NCBI GenBank assembly: GCA_020073345.1
Contig: JAIQFI010000052.1
Coordinates: forward strand, 1-36,076
Direction of reading: 5' to 3'
Origin: Terriglobia bacterium
Lineage (GTDB): Bacteria; Acidobacteriota; Terriglobia; Bryobacterales; Bryobacteraceae
DNA: 36,076 nt
The notes beneath the pieces were generated by a model. It searched no databases. It was not told the DNA's origin and was given only the letters and a program-made list of their open reading frames with translations. Shown here piece by piece: positions 1-7,256 of the stretch (positions are counted from its first letter, which is position 1; each line of letters starts with the position of its first letter). Position numbers and translations under genes: made by a program.

Positions 1-1032
1 GGCTTCCCGGAACTCGCCTATAGCTGGCGCAAGGTGATGCCGGCTCTGGCGGCCGCCGGCTATCACGTGATCGCCCCCGATCAGCGCGGATATGGCCGCA
101 CCATCGGATGGGATGATTCCTACGACGCCGATCCGGATCCGTTTCGCATTCTCAACATGACACGAGACGCGATCGGGCTGGTCTACGCGCTGGGCCACCG
201 CTCGGTAGCGATGGTGGTGGGACACGACGCGGGAGCGCCGGTCGCCTCGTGGTCCGCGCTCATCCGGCCCGATATTTTCCGTTCGGTCACCATCATGAGC
301 TCGCCATTTGAGGGCGCGCCGTCATTGCCGTTCGATACTGCCAACGGCGCGCCCCTGCCCCGCCCGGCGATCACGGACGACGAGCTGGATGCCGAGCTCG
401 CGAAACTCAAACCGCCGCGGAAATACTATCAGAACTATCAGCGCACCCGCGGCGCCAACGACGACATGCTGCATGCTCCGCAAGGACTGCACGCCTTTTT
501 CCGCGCCTATTACTTCTACAAGAGCGCCGACTACAAAGGGAATAGTCCCCATCCCCTGAAGGCGCGCACCGCCGAGGAGATGGCGCAAATTCCGACCTAT
601 TACGTGATGGAGAAGGACAAGGGCATGGCGGCAACCGTTGCGCCGTTCATGCCGCCGGCGGATTACATCGCGAATTGCAAATGGCTGACCGAAGCCGAGG
701 TCGATGTGTACGCGACCGAATACGGCAGGACTGGTTTCACCGGGGCGCTGCAGGGCTATCGCGTCCGGCGGGGCTCCGATCCTAGAAGTATCGCCGAGAT
801 GCACACGTTTTCCGGTCGCACCATCGACGTGCCTTCTCAGTACATCGCGGGGAAAAGCGATTGGGGCGTATATCAAACACCCGGTGCGGTCGACAAGATG
901 CGCAATAGCGCTTGTACTCAGATGGTCGGATTCCATCTTATCGATGGCGCCGGGCACTGGGTTCAGCAGGAGCAGCCGGAGCTGGTGAGCGCATTGTTGG
1001 TTCGATTCCTCCGCGATCACGCAAAGCCCTGA
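1..1032 (+). CDS. Alpha/beta hydrolase, epoxide-hydrolase-like (5' end missing)
   Basis: The reading frame is open from the first base, so the start lies outside the window; about 343 residues are visible. The first residues read GFPELAYSWRKVMPAL, which is the segment after the oxyanion-hole HG motif in epoxide hydrolases, followed by APDQRGYG. The nucleophile elbow VVGHDAGAP (Asp codon at 226-228) has Asp rather than Ser, as in soluble epoxide hydrolases and haloalkane dehalogenases. The catalytic His is in DGAGHWVQQEQP near the C-terminus. Known members open epoxides or dehalogenate small substrates through an alkyl-enzyme ester; the substrate here cannot be read from sequence. It converges with the next gene across 86 bases in which I see no clear terminator hairpin. 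Confidence 0.88.
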   Translation, partial: GFPELAYSWRKVMPALAAAGYHVIAPDQRGYGRTIGWDDSYDADPDPFRILNMTRDAIGLVYALGHRSVAMVVGHDAGAPVASWSALIRPDIFRSVTIMSSPFEGAPSLPFDTANGAPLPRPAITDDELDAELAKLKPPRKYYQNYQRTRGANDDMLHAPQGLHAFFRAYYFYKSADYKGNSPHPLKARTAEEMAQIPTYYVMEKDKGMAATVAPFMPPADYIANCKWLTEAEVDVYATEYGRTGFTGALQGYRVRRGSDPRSIAEMHTFSGRTIDVPSQYIAGKSDWGVYQTPGAVDKMRNSACTQMVGFHLIDGAGHWVQQEQPELVSALLVRFLRDHAKP

Positions 1033-1118
1033 TCGCAAACGGCAACCACACTCGGAAGCGGATCACTCGCCAGAGCGGGTTGTTGGGGGGATCGACTTCC
1101 TGAGCACTTCCTTAGTCG

Positions 1119-1913
1119 CTAACGCGTCTTGGCAGGCGGCGCTTCGACGCCCGCGAGTTTGGCTCGAATGAGCGAATCCCTGAGAAATGTCGAGGCGCGC
1201 GCCTCGTCCAGAAAATCGTTCACAATTCGCAGCTTCGCGGCATCGCCTTTCTGGACCACAATGTTCTGTTCGAGCAACGTGAAATTATCCTGAGCGACCC
1301 GCAAGCCAGGGTAGCGGTCAGCGGCTTCAACCAGCCGCGCACGATTGCCTGCGTAGGCATCCACCTGCCCGCTCGCGAACATCTTCAGCATCTCTTCGAA
1401 GGGCGGTGCGGCGGTCCACAAGATGACCTTGGCGTTTTTCAAGTGCTGCTGCAAATAGATCGTGGGGGAATTGCCGTCAACGGCTCCAATCTTCACGCCC
1501 GGCCGATCGGCATCGGCGGCGGTTCTAATCGGAGATGCCGCGGGAACCAGGTAGGTGGTCCCCATCAGCAGATACGGACCCGAAAAATCCACCAGCCGCG
1601 CACGATCGGCCTCCCAAGCGAGAAAGCCGATATCGGCCGTGTGGGCGTTTAGCCGTTCGATCAGTTCTTTTGCCCCGTTTGAGGGAGTGATCGTATAGGG
1701 TACTCCCGCGCGGCGCGCCAGTTCCTTGACGATGTCGGCGGCGGGGCCGCTGATCGCGCCGGTACTGGTGTCGATGGTTGCCTGCACGGGATTACCGGCA
1801 AGAAAGGTCGCTCGTAGCGTGCCGGTGGGCGCCAGGTCGGCGGCGGCCGCGGTCAAGCACGTGAGAGCCAGCCACCCGGGAGCAAAGACCAGGAGACGCT
1901 TGGATTGCCGCAT
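1119..1913 (-). CDS. Periplasmic solute-binding protein, SBP_bac_3 family
   Basis: From ATG at 1913 the product has 264 residues. It opens with a signal peptide (basic RQSKR, hydrophobic LLVFAPGWLALTCL, then Ala-rich TAAAA), so it is periplasmic. The mature part follows the type-II solute-binding fold: TLRATFLAGNPVQ, then GPAADIVKELARRAGVP, DIGFLAWEADRARLVDFSGPY, and a second lobe with GAVDGNSPTIYLQQ and GQVDAYAGNRARL. The family binds amino acids or other small polar ligands for ABC importers, but no permease or ATPase gene is nearby, so a sensing or orphan role is possible. A longer version from GTG at 1946 would overlap the upstream stop (GTGA) and add 11 residues ahead of the signal peptide. 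ATG 1913 is preferred for signal-peptide shape and because a TATAAT lies six bases upstream of it. Confidence 0.8.
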   Translation of the reverse strand: MRQSKRLLVFAPGWLALTCLTAAAADLAPTGTLRATFLAGNPVQATIDTSTGAISGPAADIVKELARRAGVPYTITPSNGAKELIERLNAHTADIGFLAWEADRARLVDFSGPYLLMGTTYLVPAASPIRTAADADRPGVKIGAVDGNSPTIYLQQHLKNAKVILWTAAPPFEEMLKMFASGQVDAYAGNRARLVEAADRYPGLRVAQDNFTLLEQNIVVQKGDAAKLRIVNDFLDEARASTFLRDSLIRAKLAGVEAPPAKTR

Positions 1914-1919
1914 GCGCCC

Positions 1920-1925
1920 ATTATA
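1920..1925 (-). promoter_or_regulatory. Possible -10 element (TATAAT) just before the solute-binding protein gene
   Basis: A perfect TATAAT on the minus strand ends six bases before the preferred ATG at 1913. If used, the transcript would begin at or very near the start codon, giving a leaderless mRNA. There is no convincing -35 hexamer, and chance occurrence is possible. Confidence 0.3.
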
Positions 1926-1942
1926 GGGCTGCGCATTGGGGT

Positions 1943-2761
1943 TCACGGACGCCTCGCCGGTCCGCTCAGATGCTTCGTGTCCTTCTCATTCTCATTACAG
2001 ACGTATTCCATCAACTCGTCTTTGGGTAACAGAACGTGGGTGCCAGTAATCGTAAACGGCCGAGTGTAAGCGCCAGGATCGTCGATCGTTACCTCTTCTA
2101 CCAGCGTCCCGAATGTCGGCCGGCGATACCGCTCTACGGTGTGGAGCTGTTCGGTATGTGGGTGGCCGACGAAATCGAACCAGGACCTGTCGTTGAATCC
2201 AATGGTGTCCACGACCAGAGCATCGTCTTCTTTCCAGCCGACCGAGTGCCCATACCATGTCGGATCCACATCCATGGGATGTTTGCGGCCGTCCATGAAT
2301 ATCTGTCGGTAGCTGTGGATGTTTCCTTCAAACAAGAAGAACATGTGAGTGGCTGTTTCGACGATCCTCCACGGATAAGGAGCCAGACGCGGCACTCCCG
2401 TTGGAAGGCAGTTCGCTTCCGGGTCGTCTTTGGACAACCGAGCCTTCAGACTCCTCTCACCCGCCGGATTCATTGGGAGCGTCTCTCCCTTTTTAAGTCC
2501 CAGCGAAATGTCTTCAATCAGGAAAACGTCAGCCGGACGCCAGACTCCGGAAAAGTCCACTCGTCCATCGGCCAACCGGGGCGTTGGTCCCGGAGGCGCC
2601 GCGGGCAAGGGATTTAGATTGGCGAACGAGTTGGCGTTTCCTGCCTTTGACGGAAGTTCACCGGCCGCTGGAGCCTGGGCCGTGACGAGGGTTTGTGTAC
2701 CAAACCACATCCCGCCTGTCGTGGCCAATGTCGCGATCCAACCGAAAGCGCGTTGTTTCAT
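1943..2761 (-). CDS. Exported protein of unknown function
   Basis: The product has 272 residues with an N-terminal signal peptide (MKQRAFGWIATLATTGGMWFG, followed by an Ala-rich cleavage region). The mature part has the segment LADGRVDFSGVWRPADVF, then GVPRLAPYPWRIVET, an HMFFLFEG...YRQIFMDGRKHP stretch and WYGHSVGWKEDDALVVDTIGFN. These signatures recur in a family of uncharacterised secreted proteins that is very common in Acidobacteria; I know of no established biochemical role. There are two cysteines in the mature part. It lies 49 bases downstream of the PepSY gene and its stop overlaps an alternative GTG start of the solute-binding protein gene, so the three are probably one transcript. 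Confidence 0.75.
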   Translation of the reverse strand: MKQRAFGWIATLATTGGMWFGTQTLVTAQAPAAGELPSKAGNANSFANLNPLPAAPPGPTPRLADGRVDFSGVWRPADVFLIEDISLGLKKGETLPMNPAGERSLKARLSKDDPEANCLPTGVPRLAPYPWRIVETATHMFFLFEGNIHSYRQIFMDGRKHPMDVDPTWYGHSVGWKEDDALVVDTIGFNDRSWFDFVGHPHTEQLHTVERYRRPTFGTLVEEVTIDDPGAYTRPFTITGTHVLLPKDELMEYVCNENEKDTKHLSGPARRP

Positions 2762-2810
2762 CCTGGTTCAGAATTATACCGGCGATCTGGTTCGAATGCA
2801 GCTTCAGCGT

Positions 2811-3797
2811 TCAACGTAGCGGGAGTTCTGTCGTCTTGGTCCGCGCGAGCGAGTGCCCCAAGATTCGTCTTAGCCTCTTTCGGACCACCCGGTTCCACCA
2901 CATCAGCGCACCGGTCACGACCATGCCCGCGGGCGCGAGTCCGAAGACGGCCCAAACCAACTTCGTCATCGTGTCGCAGAGTCCGGGTCCTCTACATGGA
3001 ATCCCTATGCCGTTAATGCGGCCGAAATGCAAGTAGGCGAGCCAATAGATAACCTGGTCAACCGTGCGCGATCTGGCGTTAGCGTCAGTGAGAGGCTCGA
3101 TGCGGTCGGCCAGGTCCTGAAAAGCTTGAGGGTTGCCGAGATAGGCGCCGCTTACGGCAAACAACAAGATGAATCCAAGGGTCCAGAAGCCGATCATCTT
3201 GTGCAAGTCCCAAGTAAAGCGTTGCCAGCCGACGTTCCTGTGGAGGGTCAGGCCTCGTCGCCACGTTTGGATCCCCGGCCACCAGACGACGATTCCCGTG
3301 AATGCGACGACGACAAGCAGAAGCGCGCCGACGCCGTTGACCCTGCGACCCGTTGTACCCGCGAGCAGATCGTCATGTAGCTCCAGGAGCTTGGAAACCA
3401 GCAAGATGCCGAGCGGGACCGAATCGCCCAGATCTGCTCCCGTGTACGGATTAAAAAGGCGATTCTTAATGTCGGCGTGGCGCTTGAGGGAAATACTGAC
3501 GGCTTGATCGGGATTCCGCACCTGACTAATGGTGAGGATGGTGTAACCGGGATACGCCCGTGTTGCGGCACCTTTCAATTGCTCATCGGTTAACCGTGCG
3601 CCCGACTCGGCCACGATGACGGGGTCGCGGGTCGCTGCCGTGTAGAGCTCATTGCGGTAGACGAGAATGCTGCCGGTCACGCTGACCAAGAGCACATACA
3701 GGCCAATGCCGATACCGCACCACAAGTGAAGCTGGAAGGTCGCCTTGTGCAGCCACACGGTGCGCGGTTGCGAAATCCATCGCTGCCAATACGTCAT
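2811..3797 (-). CDS. PepSY-associated transmembrane protein
   Basis: This 328-residue protein matches the PepSY-associated TM helix family (often called iron-regulated membrane proteins). The first helix holds the typical KATFQLHLWCGIGIGLYVLL with conserved His, followed by SVTGSILVYRNEL. A periplasmic PepSY-like segment follows (residues about 65-130, with YPGYTILTISQVRNPDQAV). Three further helices are visible: near 155-175 (FTGIVVWWPG), 203-222 and 287-309 (VVTGALMWWNR). Family members are linked to metal or siderophore handling, possibly as reductases, but the activity is not settled. The ATG at 3797 overlaps the stop of a truncated kinase stub (ATGA), so it is now read behind that stub. 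Confidence 0.85.
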   Translation of the reverse strand: MTYWQRWISQPRTVWLHKATFQLHLWCGIGIGLYVLLVSVTGSILVYRNELYTAATRDPVIVAESGARLTDEQLKGAATRAYPGYTILTISQVRNPDQAVSISLKRHADIKNRLFNPYTGADLGDSVPLGILLVSKLLELHDDLLAGTTGRRVNGVGALLLVVVAFTGIVVWWPGIQTWRRGLTLHRNVGWQRFTWDLHKMIGFWTLGFILLFAVSGAYLGNPQAFQDLADRIEPLTDANARSRTVDQVIYWLAYLHFGRINGIGIPCRGPGLCDTMTKLVWAVFGLAPAGMVVTGALMWWNRVVRKRLRRILGHSLARTKTTELPLR

Positions 3798-3937
3798 GGC
3801 ATGGTCGCCGTTGTCTGCCCCATGCCAGGAGCGCGTGTTGTCACCCTCAGTGCGCGATACACCTCCCCCATGCCGCCCGCGCCGATCAACCCGCGGATCT
3901 CGTAGTGACCCAACTTATCGCTTACTGCCGAGGCCAT
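3794..3937 (-). pseudogene. N-terminal stub of a Ser/Thr protein kinase
   Basis: A 47-codon frame starts at ATG 3937. Its middle reads KLGHYEIRGLIGAGGMGEVY, which is the beginning of a Hanks-type (PknB-like) kinase domain including the glycine-rich ATP loop GAGGMGEVYRA. After about 31 residues the similarity stops: the VAIK lysine, the HRD loop and the DFG motif are absent, and translation ends in unrelated residues at a TGA inside the start codon of the PepSY gene. It cannot be an active kinase. The best explanation is that recombination replaced the rest of a kinase gene. It may still be translated and couple ribosomes onto the PepSY gene. Confidence 0.75.
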
Positions 3938-3950
3938 AGAGGTTTTGCCT

Positions 3951-3956
3951 ATTCTA
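3951..3956 (-). promoter_or_regulatory. Possible -10 element (TAGAAT) ahead of the kinase stub and PepSY gene
   Basis: TAGAAT on the minus strand lies 13 bases before the stub ATG. It could be the surviving kinase promoter that now drives the PepSY run. No good -35 partner is seen, so this is weak. Confidence 0.25.
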
Positions 3957-4047
3957 CTTCGCCGAGAAATCTTAAGGAATGGTTAACCGGCAATAGCGTC
4001 AGCGCCAGTAGCGTGGGCTTCACAATCGTTGGTGGTTACGAACTTCC

Positions 4048-4235
4048 TCGTTCAAGGGACCAGTGTGGGGGATCGCCGCTCTTCACGACCTCAGGCATGA
4101 CCTTCGCCACGCGACTGGCCGAGAACGGCATCTCTGGGTCCACCATGCTCGCGCTAATGGCAACCGCAAGACGTGGAAAGCCTGGAAGTAGCCCCTGTGA
4201 AAGTCCCTCGTAGTGGCCCCGACCGAAGTGATTGA
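4048..4235 (+). pseudogene. Decayed tyrosine recombinase (phage-type integrase), C-terminal part
   Basis: The catalytic box of tyrosine recombinases is visible but broken. Bases 4084-4098 encode HDLRH; one extra base (G at 4099) shifts the frame, and from 4100 the next frame continues with TFATRLAENGISGSTMLALM. Joined, these give the canonical HDLRHTFATRLAENG box. After LALM, where GH...SR.MLERYSHI is expected, the sequence jumps to a third-frame stretch like ARRKALEVAPVKVP that resembles the tail after the active-site Tyr, so the catalytic Tyr segment appears deleted. The frame ends at 4233-4235, 34 bases from the 3' end of the tRNA-Thr gene. The N-terminal half is not recognisable. The exact 5' limit is uncertain. 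Confidence 0.65.
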
Positions 4236-4269
4236 GTGAGGATTTTGCTCGCCAACTACTTGAAAAGAC

Positions 4270-4345
4270 TGGAGCCACCCGCCGGGATCGAACCGGCGAC
4301 CTGCTGATTACGAATCAGCCGCTCTACCAACTGAGCTAGGGTGGC
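4270..4345 (-). tRNA. tRNA-Thr (anticodon CGT)
   Basis: On the minus strand the acceptor stem is GCCACCC paired with GGGTGGC, followed by discriminator T and an encoded CCA (4272-4270). The D arm (GCTCAGTTGGTAGAGC), the anticodon arm CTGATTCGTAATCAG with anticodon CGT, and the T arm GCCGGTTCGATCCCGGC are all well formed. It reads threonine ACG codons. Its 3' end faces the decayed integrase, the usual arrangement for an integration site in a tRNA gene. Confidence 0.97.
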
Positions 4346-4458
4346 CCGAGGCGGGCAGGGCCGGGCAAGTGCTGACTTTCTCGGGCCCCTCTCCCGGAGG
4401 ATATCATAGCGTTCCGCCAAACTGCCGATAGATTCTCAAGGCCCACGGCCCCGGTCAC

Positions 4459-4809
4459 ATGAGCGAACAACTGCAGGAACAAGTTTTGGATCGCGCTACG
4501 GCGCTGGCTCGAGTCGGCGGGGATCTTGAACTGCTCAAGGAGATCGCCGCTCTCTTTTTGGACGAATACCCGCGTGCGCTGGACGACATCCACAAGGCGG
4601 TGGCCACCGGCGACGCATACGTACTCGAACGCGCAGCGCATGGACTGAAGGGATCCGTTGCAAATTTCGGTGCGAGCACCGCAGTCGACGCCGCCTTTCA
4701 GCTGGAGCAACTCGGCCGCGCGCATAAACTGGACCCGGTTCCACCAGCCTTAGCTCAGCTGGAACGGGCGCTCGCATGTCTCCACGCCGAGCTTTCAGCG
4801 ATCGAATAA
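4459..4809 (+). CDS. Hpt (histidine phosphotransfer) domain protein
   Basis: This 116-residue single-domain protein carries ERAAHGLKGSVANFG with the phosphorylatable His at residue 61 in the HxxKG motif. The rest is predicted helical, as expected for the four-helix Hpt bundle. Such proteins relay phosphate between a hybrid histidine kinase and a response regulator. No hybrid kinase or receiver gene is adjacent, so it is an orphan relay component here. No strong Shine-Dalgarno sequence precedes the ATG at 4459. Confidence 0.88.
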   Translation: MSEQLQEQVLDRATALARVGGDLELLKEIAALFLDEYPRALDDIHKAVATGDAYVLERAAHGLKGSVANFGASTAVDAAFQLEQLGRAHKLDPVPPALAQLERALACLHAELSAIE

Positions 4810-4882
4810 CAACACAATACCGTTACTGACAAACGGACCCGCCGCCTCGCATGGCTTGTTATCATGAGGGGTGAACCAACCC

Positions 4883-5725
4883 ATGCTTACCGCAGTCACC
4901 GAAATCGTGTGCGCACACAGCCCGGATTCCGATGACGCCTACATGTTCTACGCGCTGGCCACCCGGAAAGTCCGGAGCCCTCTGCTCACCTTCCGGCATG
5001 TCCTCGAAGATATCCAGACGCTGAATCAGAAAGCCCGTCAGGGCGAATACGAGTTGAGCGCCATCTCCTATCACGCCTATCCGTATGTCGCGGACAAGTA
5101 TGTCCTGCTCGCCGCCGGATCGAGCGTCGGCGATGGTTACGGTCCCATGGTGGTGGCTCCTCATCCCATGGCGCCTTCGGATCTGAAGGGCAAGCGCATC
5201 GCCATTCCCGGCCTGCTCACCACGGCTTACCTGACGCTGCGCCTGATGGAGCCCGATTTCGAGCCCGTCGTGGTGCCCTTCGACCGCATCCTCGAAACGA
5301 TTCAGAACGGAACCGCCGACGCCGGCCTGGTGATTCACGAAGCCCAGCTGACCTATGGCCGCGGCGGATATCACAACGTGGTCGATTTGGGCCGCTGGTG
5401 GAAGGACACCTACAACCTGCCCCTGCCGCTGGGCGCCAACATCCTGCGGCGCGATTTGCACCCGGAAGTCGCCCGGGAATGCTGCCGCCTCATGCGCGAA
5501 AGCATCCAGTACGCTCTGGATCATCGCGAAGAAGCCCTGAATTACGCCATGCAGTTTGCCCGCGATCTCGAGCCTTCTCTGGCCGAAAAGTTCGTGGGTA
5601 TGTACGTCAACCACTTCACCGTGGATTGTGGGGAGCTCGTGCCGAAGGCTGCGCAGAAGCTGCTCGATATGGGGTACGAGGCTGGGCTCATCCCGCACCG
5701 CGTCGCGCTCGAGTTTGTACGGTGA
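4883..5725 (+). CDS. MqnA/MqnD-family menaquinone (futalosine pathway) protein
   Basis: The N-terminal core EIVCAHSPDSDDAYMFYAL corresponds to the substrate-binding start of the MqnA/MqnD family (VitK2_biosynth, periplasmic-binding-protein fold). Further family segments are YELSAISYHAYPYVADKY, GPMVVA, KGKRIAIPG and DAGLVIHEAQLTY. MqnA makes 3-enolpyruvylbenzoate and MqnD forms 1,4-dihydroxy-6-naphthoate; the HSPDSDD motif and 280-residue length fit MqnD-like members better, but assignment within the family is uncertain. There is no signal peptide, consistent with a cytoplasmic enzyme. GAGGGG at 4866-4871 is 11 bases before ATG 4883; a GTG at 4871 would overlap that site, so ATG is preferred. 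The stop overlaps the next start (GTGA), implying coupling. Confidence 0.8.
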   Translation: MLTAVTEIVCAHSPDSDDAYMFYALATRKVRSPLLTFRHVLEDIQTLNQKARQGEYELSAISYHAYPYVADKYVLLAAGSSVGDGYGPMVVAPHPMAPSDLKGKRIAIPGLLTTAYLTLRLMEPDFEPVVVPFDRILETIQNGTADAGLVIHEAQLTYGRGGYHNVVDLGRWWKDTYNLPLPLGANILRRDLHPEVARECCRLMRESIQYALDHREEALNYAMQFARDLEPSLAEKFVGMYVNHFTVDCGELVPKAAQKLLDMGYEAGLIPHRVALEFVR

Positions 5726-7023
5726 AACATTCCACGCTTCTTCTTTTTCTCGCAGTCCTGACCTTTGCGCAGAACCCGCAACCCGATTCGAAACAAAATC
5801 AAGGCGACACGCGCCAACGCACCCGCGCCGTCCACGACATGGCGGCGCAGGGCCAGGACGCCATCCCCAGAATCGCCCCGTACCTGAAGGACATCGATCT
5901 CAACGTTCGTCTCGAAGCCGTCAAGGCGCTGGACGATATCGGCGGGCCCAAGACGGTTGACGCGCTGGTGGACGCCGCGCGGGACAACGATCCCGAAATT
6001 CAGATCCGCGCGACCGACGGCCTCGTCAATGTCTATCTGCCCGGTTATCTGAAGACTGGCCTCAGCGGGACCCTGAAGCGCGCCGGAAATTCAATACGGG
6101 CGAAATTCACCGATACCAATGACCAGATGATCGATGCCTACGTGGAGGTGCCGCCTCCGGTGATTCAAATCTTGGGCCGGCTGGCGCGCGGCGGCGCGAG
6201 CATCGAGAGCCGGGCCAACGCAGCCCGGGCCGTCGGCATCCTGCGCGGCCAGGCCGCGATTCCGGATCTGCTCGAGGCGCTCCATTCCAAGGATGACCGC
6301 CTGATGTACGAATCCCTGATCGCGCTGCAGAAAATCCGCGACCCGTCCGCCGGACCCGGCTTGGCTTTCCTGCTGCGCGATCTGAATGACAAGATCCAGG
6401 TGGCCGCCCTTCAAGCCACCGGAATTCTTCGCAACCAGAGCGCCGCGCCGGATGTGCGCGACGTGGTCGATCACGCCCGCAACTCCAAAATCCGGCGCGA
6501 AGCCCTGGCCACGCTGGCGATGCTCGCCGATCCCGCCGATCGCGGCGTCTTTCTCCGCTACTTGAACGACAAAGACGATGGACTCCGCGCCGCCGGTGCC
6601 GAAGGTCTTGCCCGGCTCAAGAATTCCGCCGACGCCCCGGCACTCGAAAAAGCGTTTGCGGCCGAGCACAACGCCAGCACGCGCCTGTCGCTGGCCTTCG
6701 CGGTGGTCTCGTTGGGGAACCGCCAGATGAGCGAGTTCAGCCCCCTGCAGTATCTGCTAAACACGCTCAACTCGAAAGCTTATCGGGACGTAGCCATCTC
6801 GTTCCTAACCGAGCTGGCGCGCGATACGGAGGTCCGGCAAGCGATTTACCCGGTACTGACCCACGCCACGCGCGATGAGAAAACCGGGATCAGCATCGTT
6901 CTGGCCCGTTCCGGAGATCGGGACAGCGAGCCGTTCCTGGAAGCGCTGGTAAAAGACTCGGATCCCGACGTGATGCAGGAGGGCACGCGGAGCTTGCGGA
7001 CTCTTCGAACTCGAGTGCGGTGA
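5722..7023 (+). CDS. Exported HEAT-repeat protein
   Basis: From GTG at 5722, which overlaps the upstream TGA, the protein has 433 residues. KHSTLLLFLAVLTFAQ is a short signal peptide. The remainder is a series of HEAT-type helical pairs, for example LKDIDLNVRLEAVKALDDIG, IQIRATDGLVNV, RANAARAVGILRGQAAIPDL, LMYESLIALQKIRDP, IQVAALQATGILRN, RREALATLAMLAD and LRAAGAEGLARLKN. HEAT arrays are protein-binding scaffolds; the partner is unknown. Coupling to the menaquinone gene suggests co-expression but does not by itself imply a shared pathway. The frame is open further upstream, but that part lies inside the previous gene in another frame. Confidence 0.82.
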   Translation: MKHSTLLLFLAVLTFAQNPQPDSKQNQGDTRQRTRAVHDMAAQGQDAIPRIAPYLKDIDLNVRLEAVKALDDIGGPKTVDALVDAARDNDPEIQIRATDGLVNVYLPGYLKTGLSGTLKRAGNSIRAKFTDTNDQMIDAYVEVPPPVIQILGRLARGGASIESRANAARAVGILRGQAAIPDLLEALHSKDDRLMYESLIALQKIRDPSAGPGLAFLLRDLNDKIQVAALQATGILRNQSAAPDVRDVVDHARNSKIRREALATLAMLADPADRGVFLRYLNDKDDGLRAAGAEGLARLKNSADAPALEKAFAAEHNASTRLSLAFAVVSLGNRQMSEFSPLQYLLNTLNSKAYRDVAISFLTELARDTEVRQAIYPVLTHATRDEKTGISIVLARSGDRDSEPFLEALVKDSDPDVMQEGTRSLRTLRTRVR

Positions 7024-7039
7024 AATCGGGGGAAAAGGC

Positions 7040-7249
7040 TTACTTCGCCTTCTTCTGCTTCTGTTGTCCGACGCGGATCTTGAACTGCTTCGCCTGGGCT
7101 TCCTGGTACGCCTTCCAGTCAAAGCGTTGCGACGCCTCGGAGAGGTACTTGTTGACGTCGATGTCCTTCGGCAACACCGCCATCAGAGATGCGTTCATGG
7201 AGCCGTCCGGGCTGGTAATACGATAGCGCTTGACATTGGGAATCGACAT
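7040..7249 (-). CDS. Small hypothetical protein (69 residues)
   Basis: ATG at 7249 is preceded by GAAGGGG with good spacing, which supports translation. The product has no signal peptide or membrane segment. It begins SIPNVKRYRITSPDGSMNAS, has a central LSEASQRFDWKAYQEAQAKQF and a very basic KKQ-rich tail. I do not recognise the family. It starts seven bases after the subtilase stop and is the last gene of the 12816-7040 run. The basic tail could suit nucleic-acid or ribosome binding, but this is speculation. Confidence 0.6.
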   Translation of the reverse strand: MSIPNVKRYRITSPDGSMNASLMAVLPKDIDVNKYLSEASQRFDWKAYQEAQAKQFKIRVGQQKQKKAK

Positions 7250-7256
7250 AACCCCT

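Noticed and set aside
322-1038. 238-codon minus-strand frame opposite the hydrolase
   Set aside because: It is antisense to a gene with clear catalytic motifs, and its protein has no recognisable domain; shadow of GC-rich coding sequence.
4036-4278. 80-codon minus-strand frame next to tRNA-Thr
   Set aside because: The same bases encode integrase motifs on the plus strand, so this frame is best seen as the shadow of a decayed gene.
5398-5721. In-frame upstream extension of the HEAT-repeat gene
   Set aside because: This part overlaps the menaquinone-family gene in another frame and is not protein-like; the signal peptide starts at GTG 5722.
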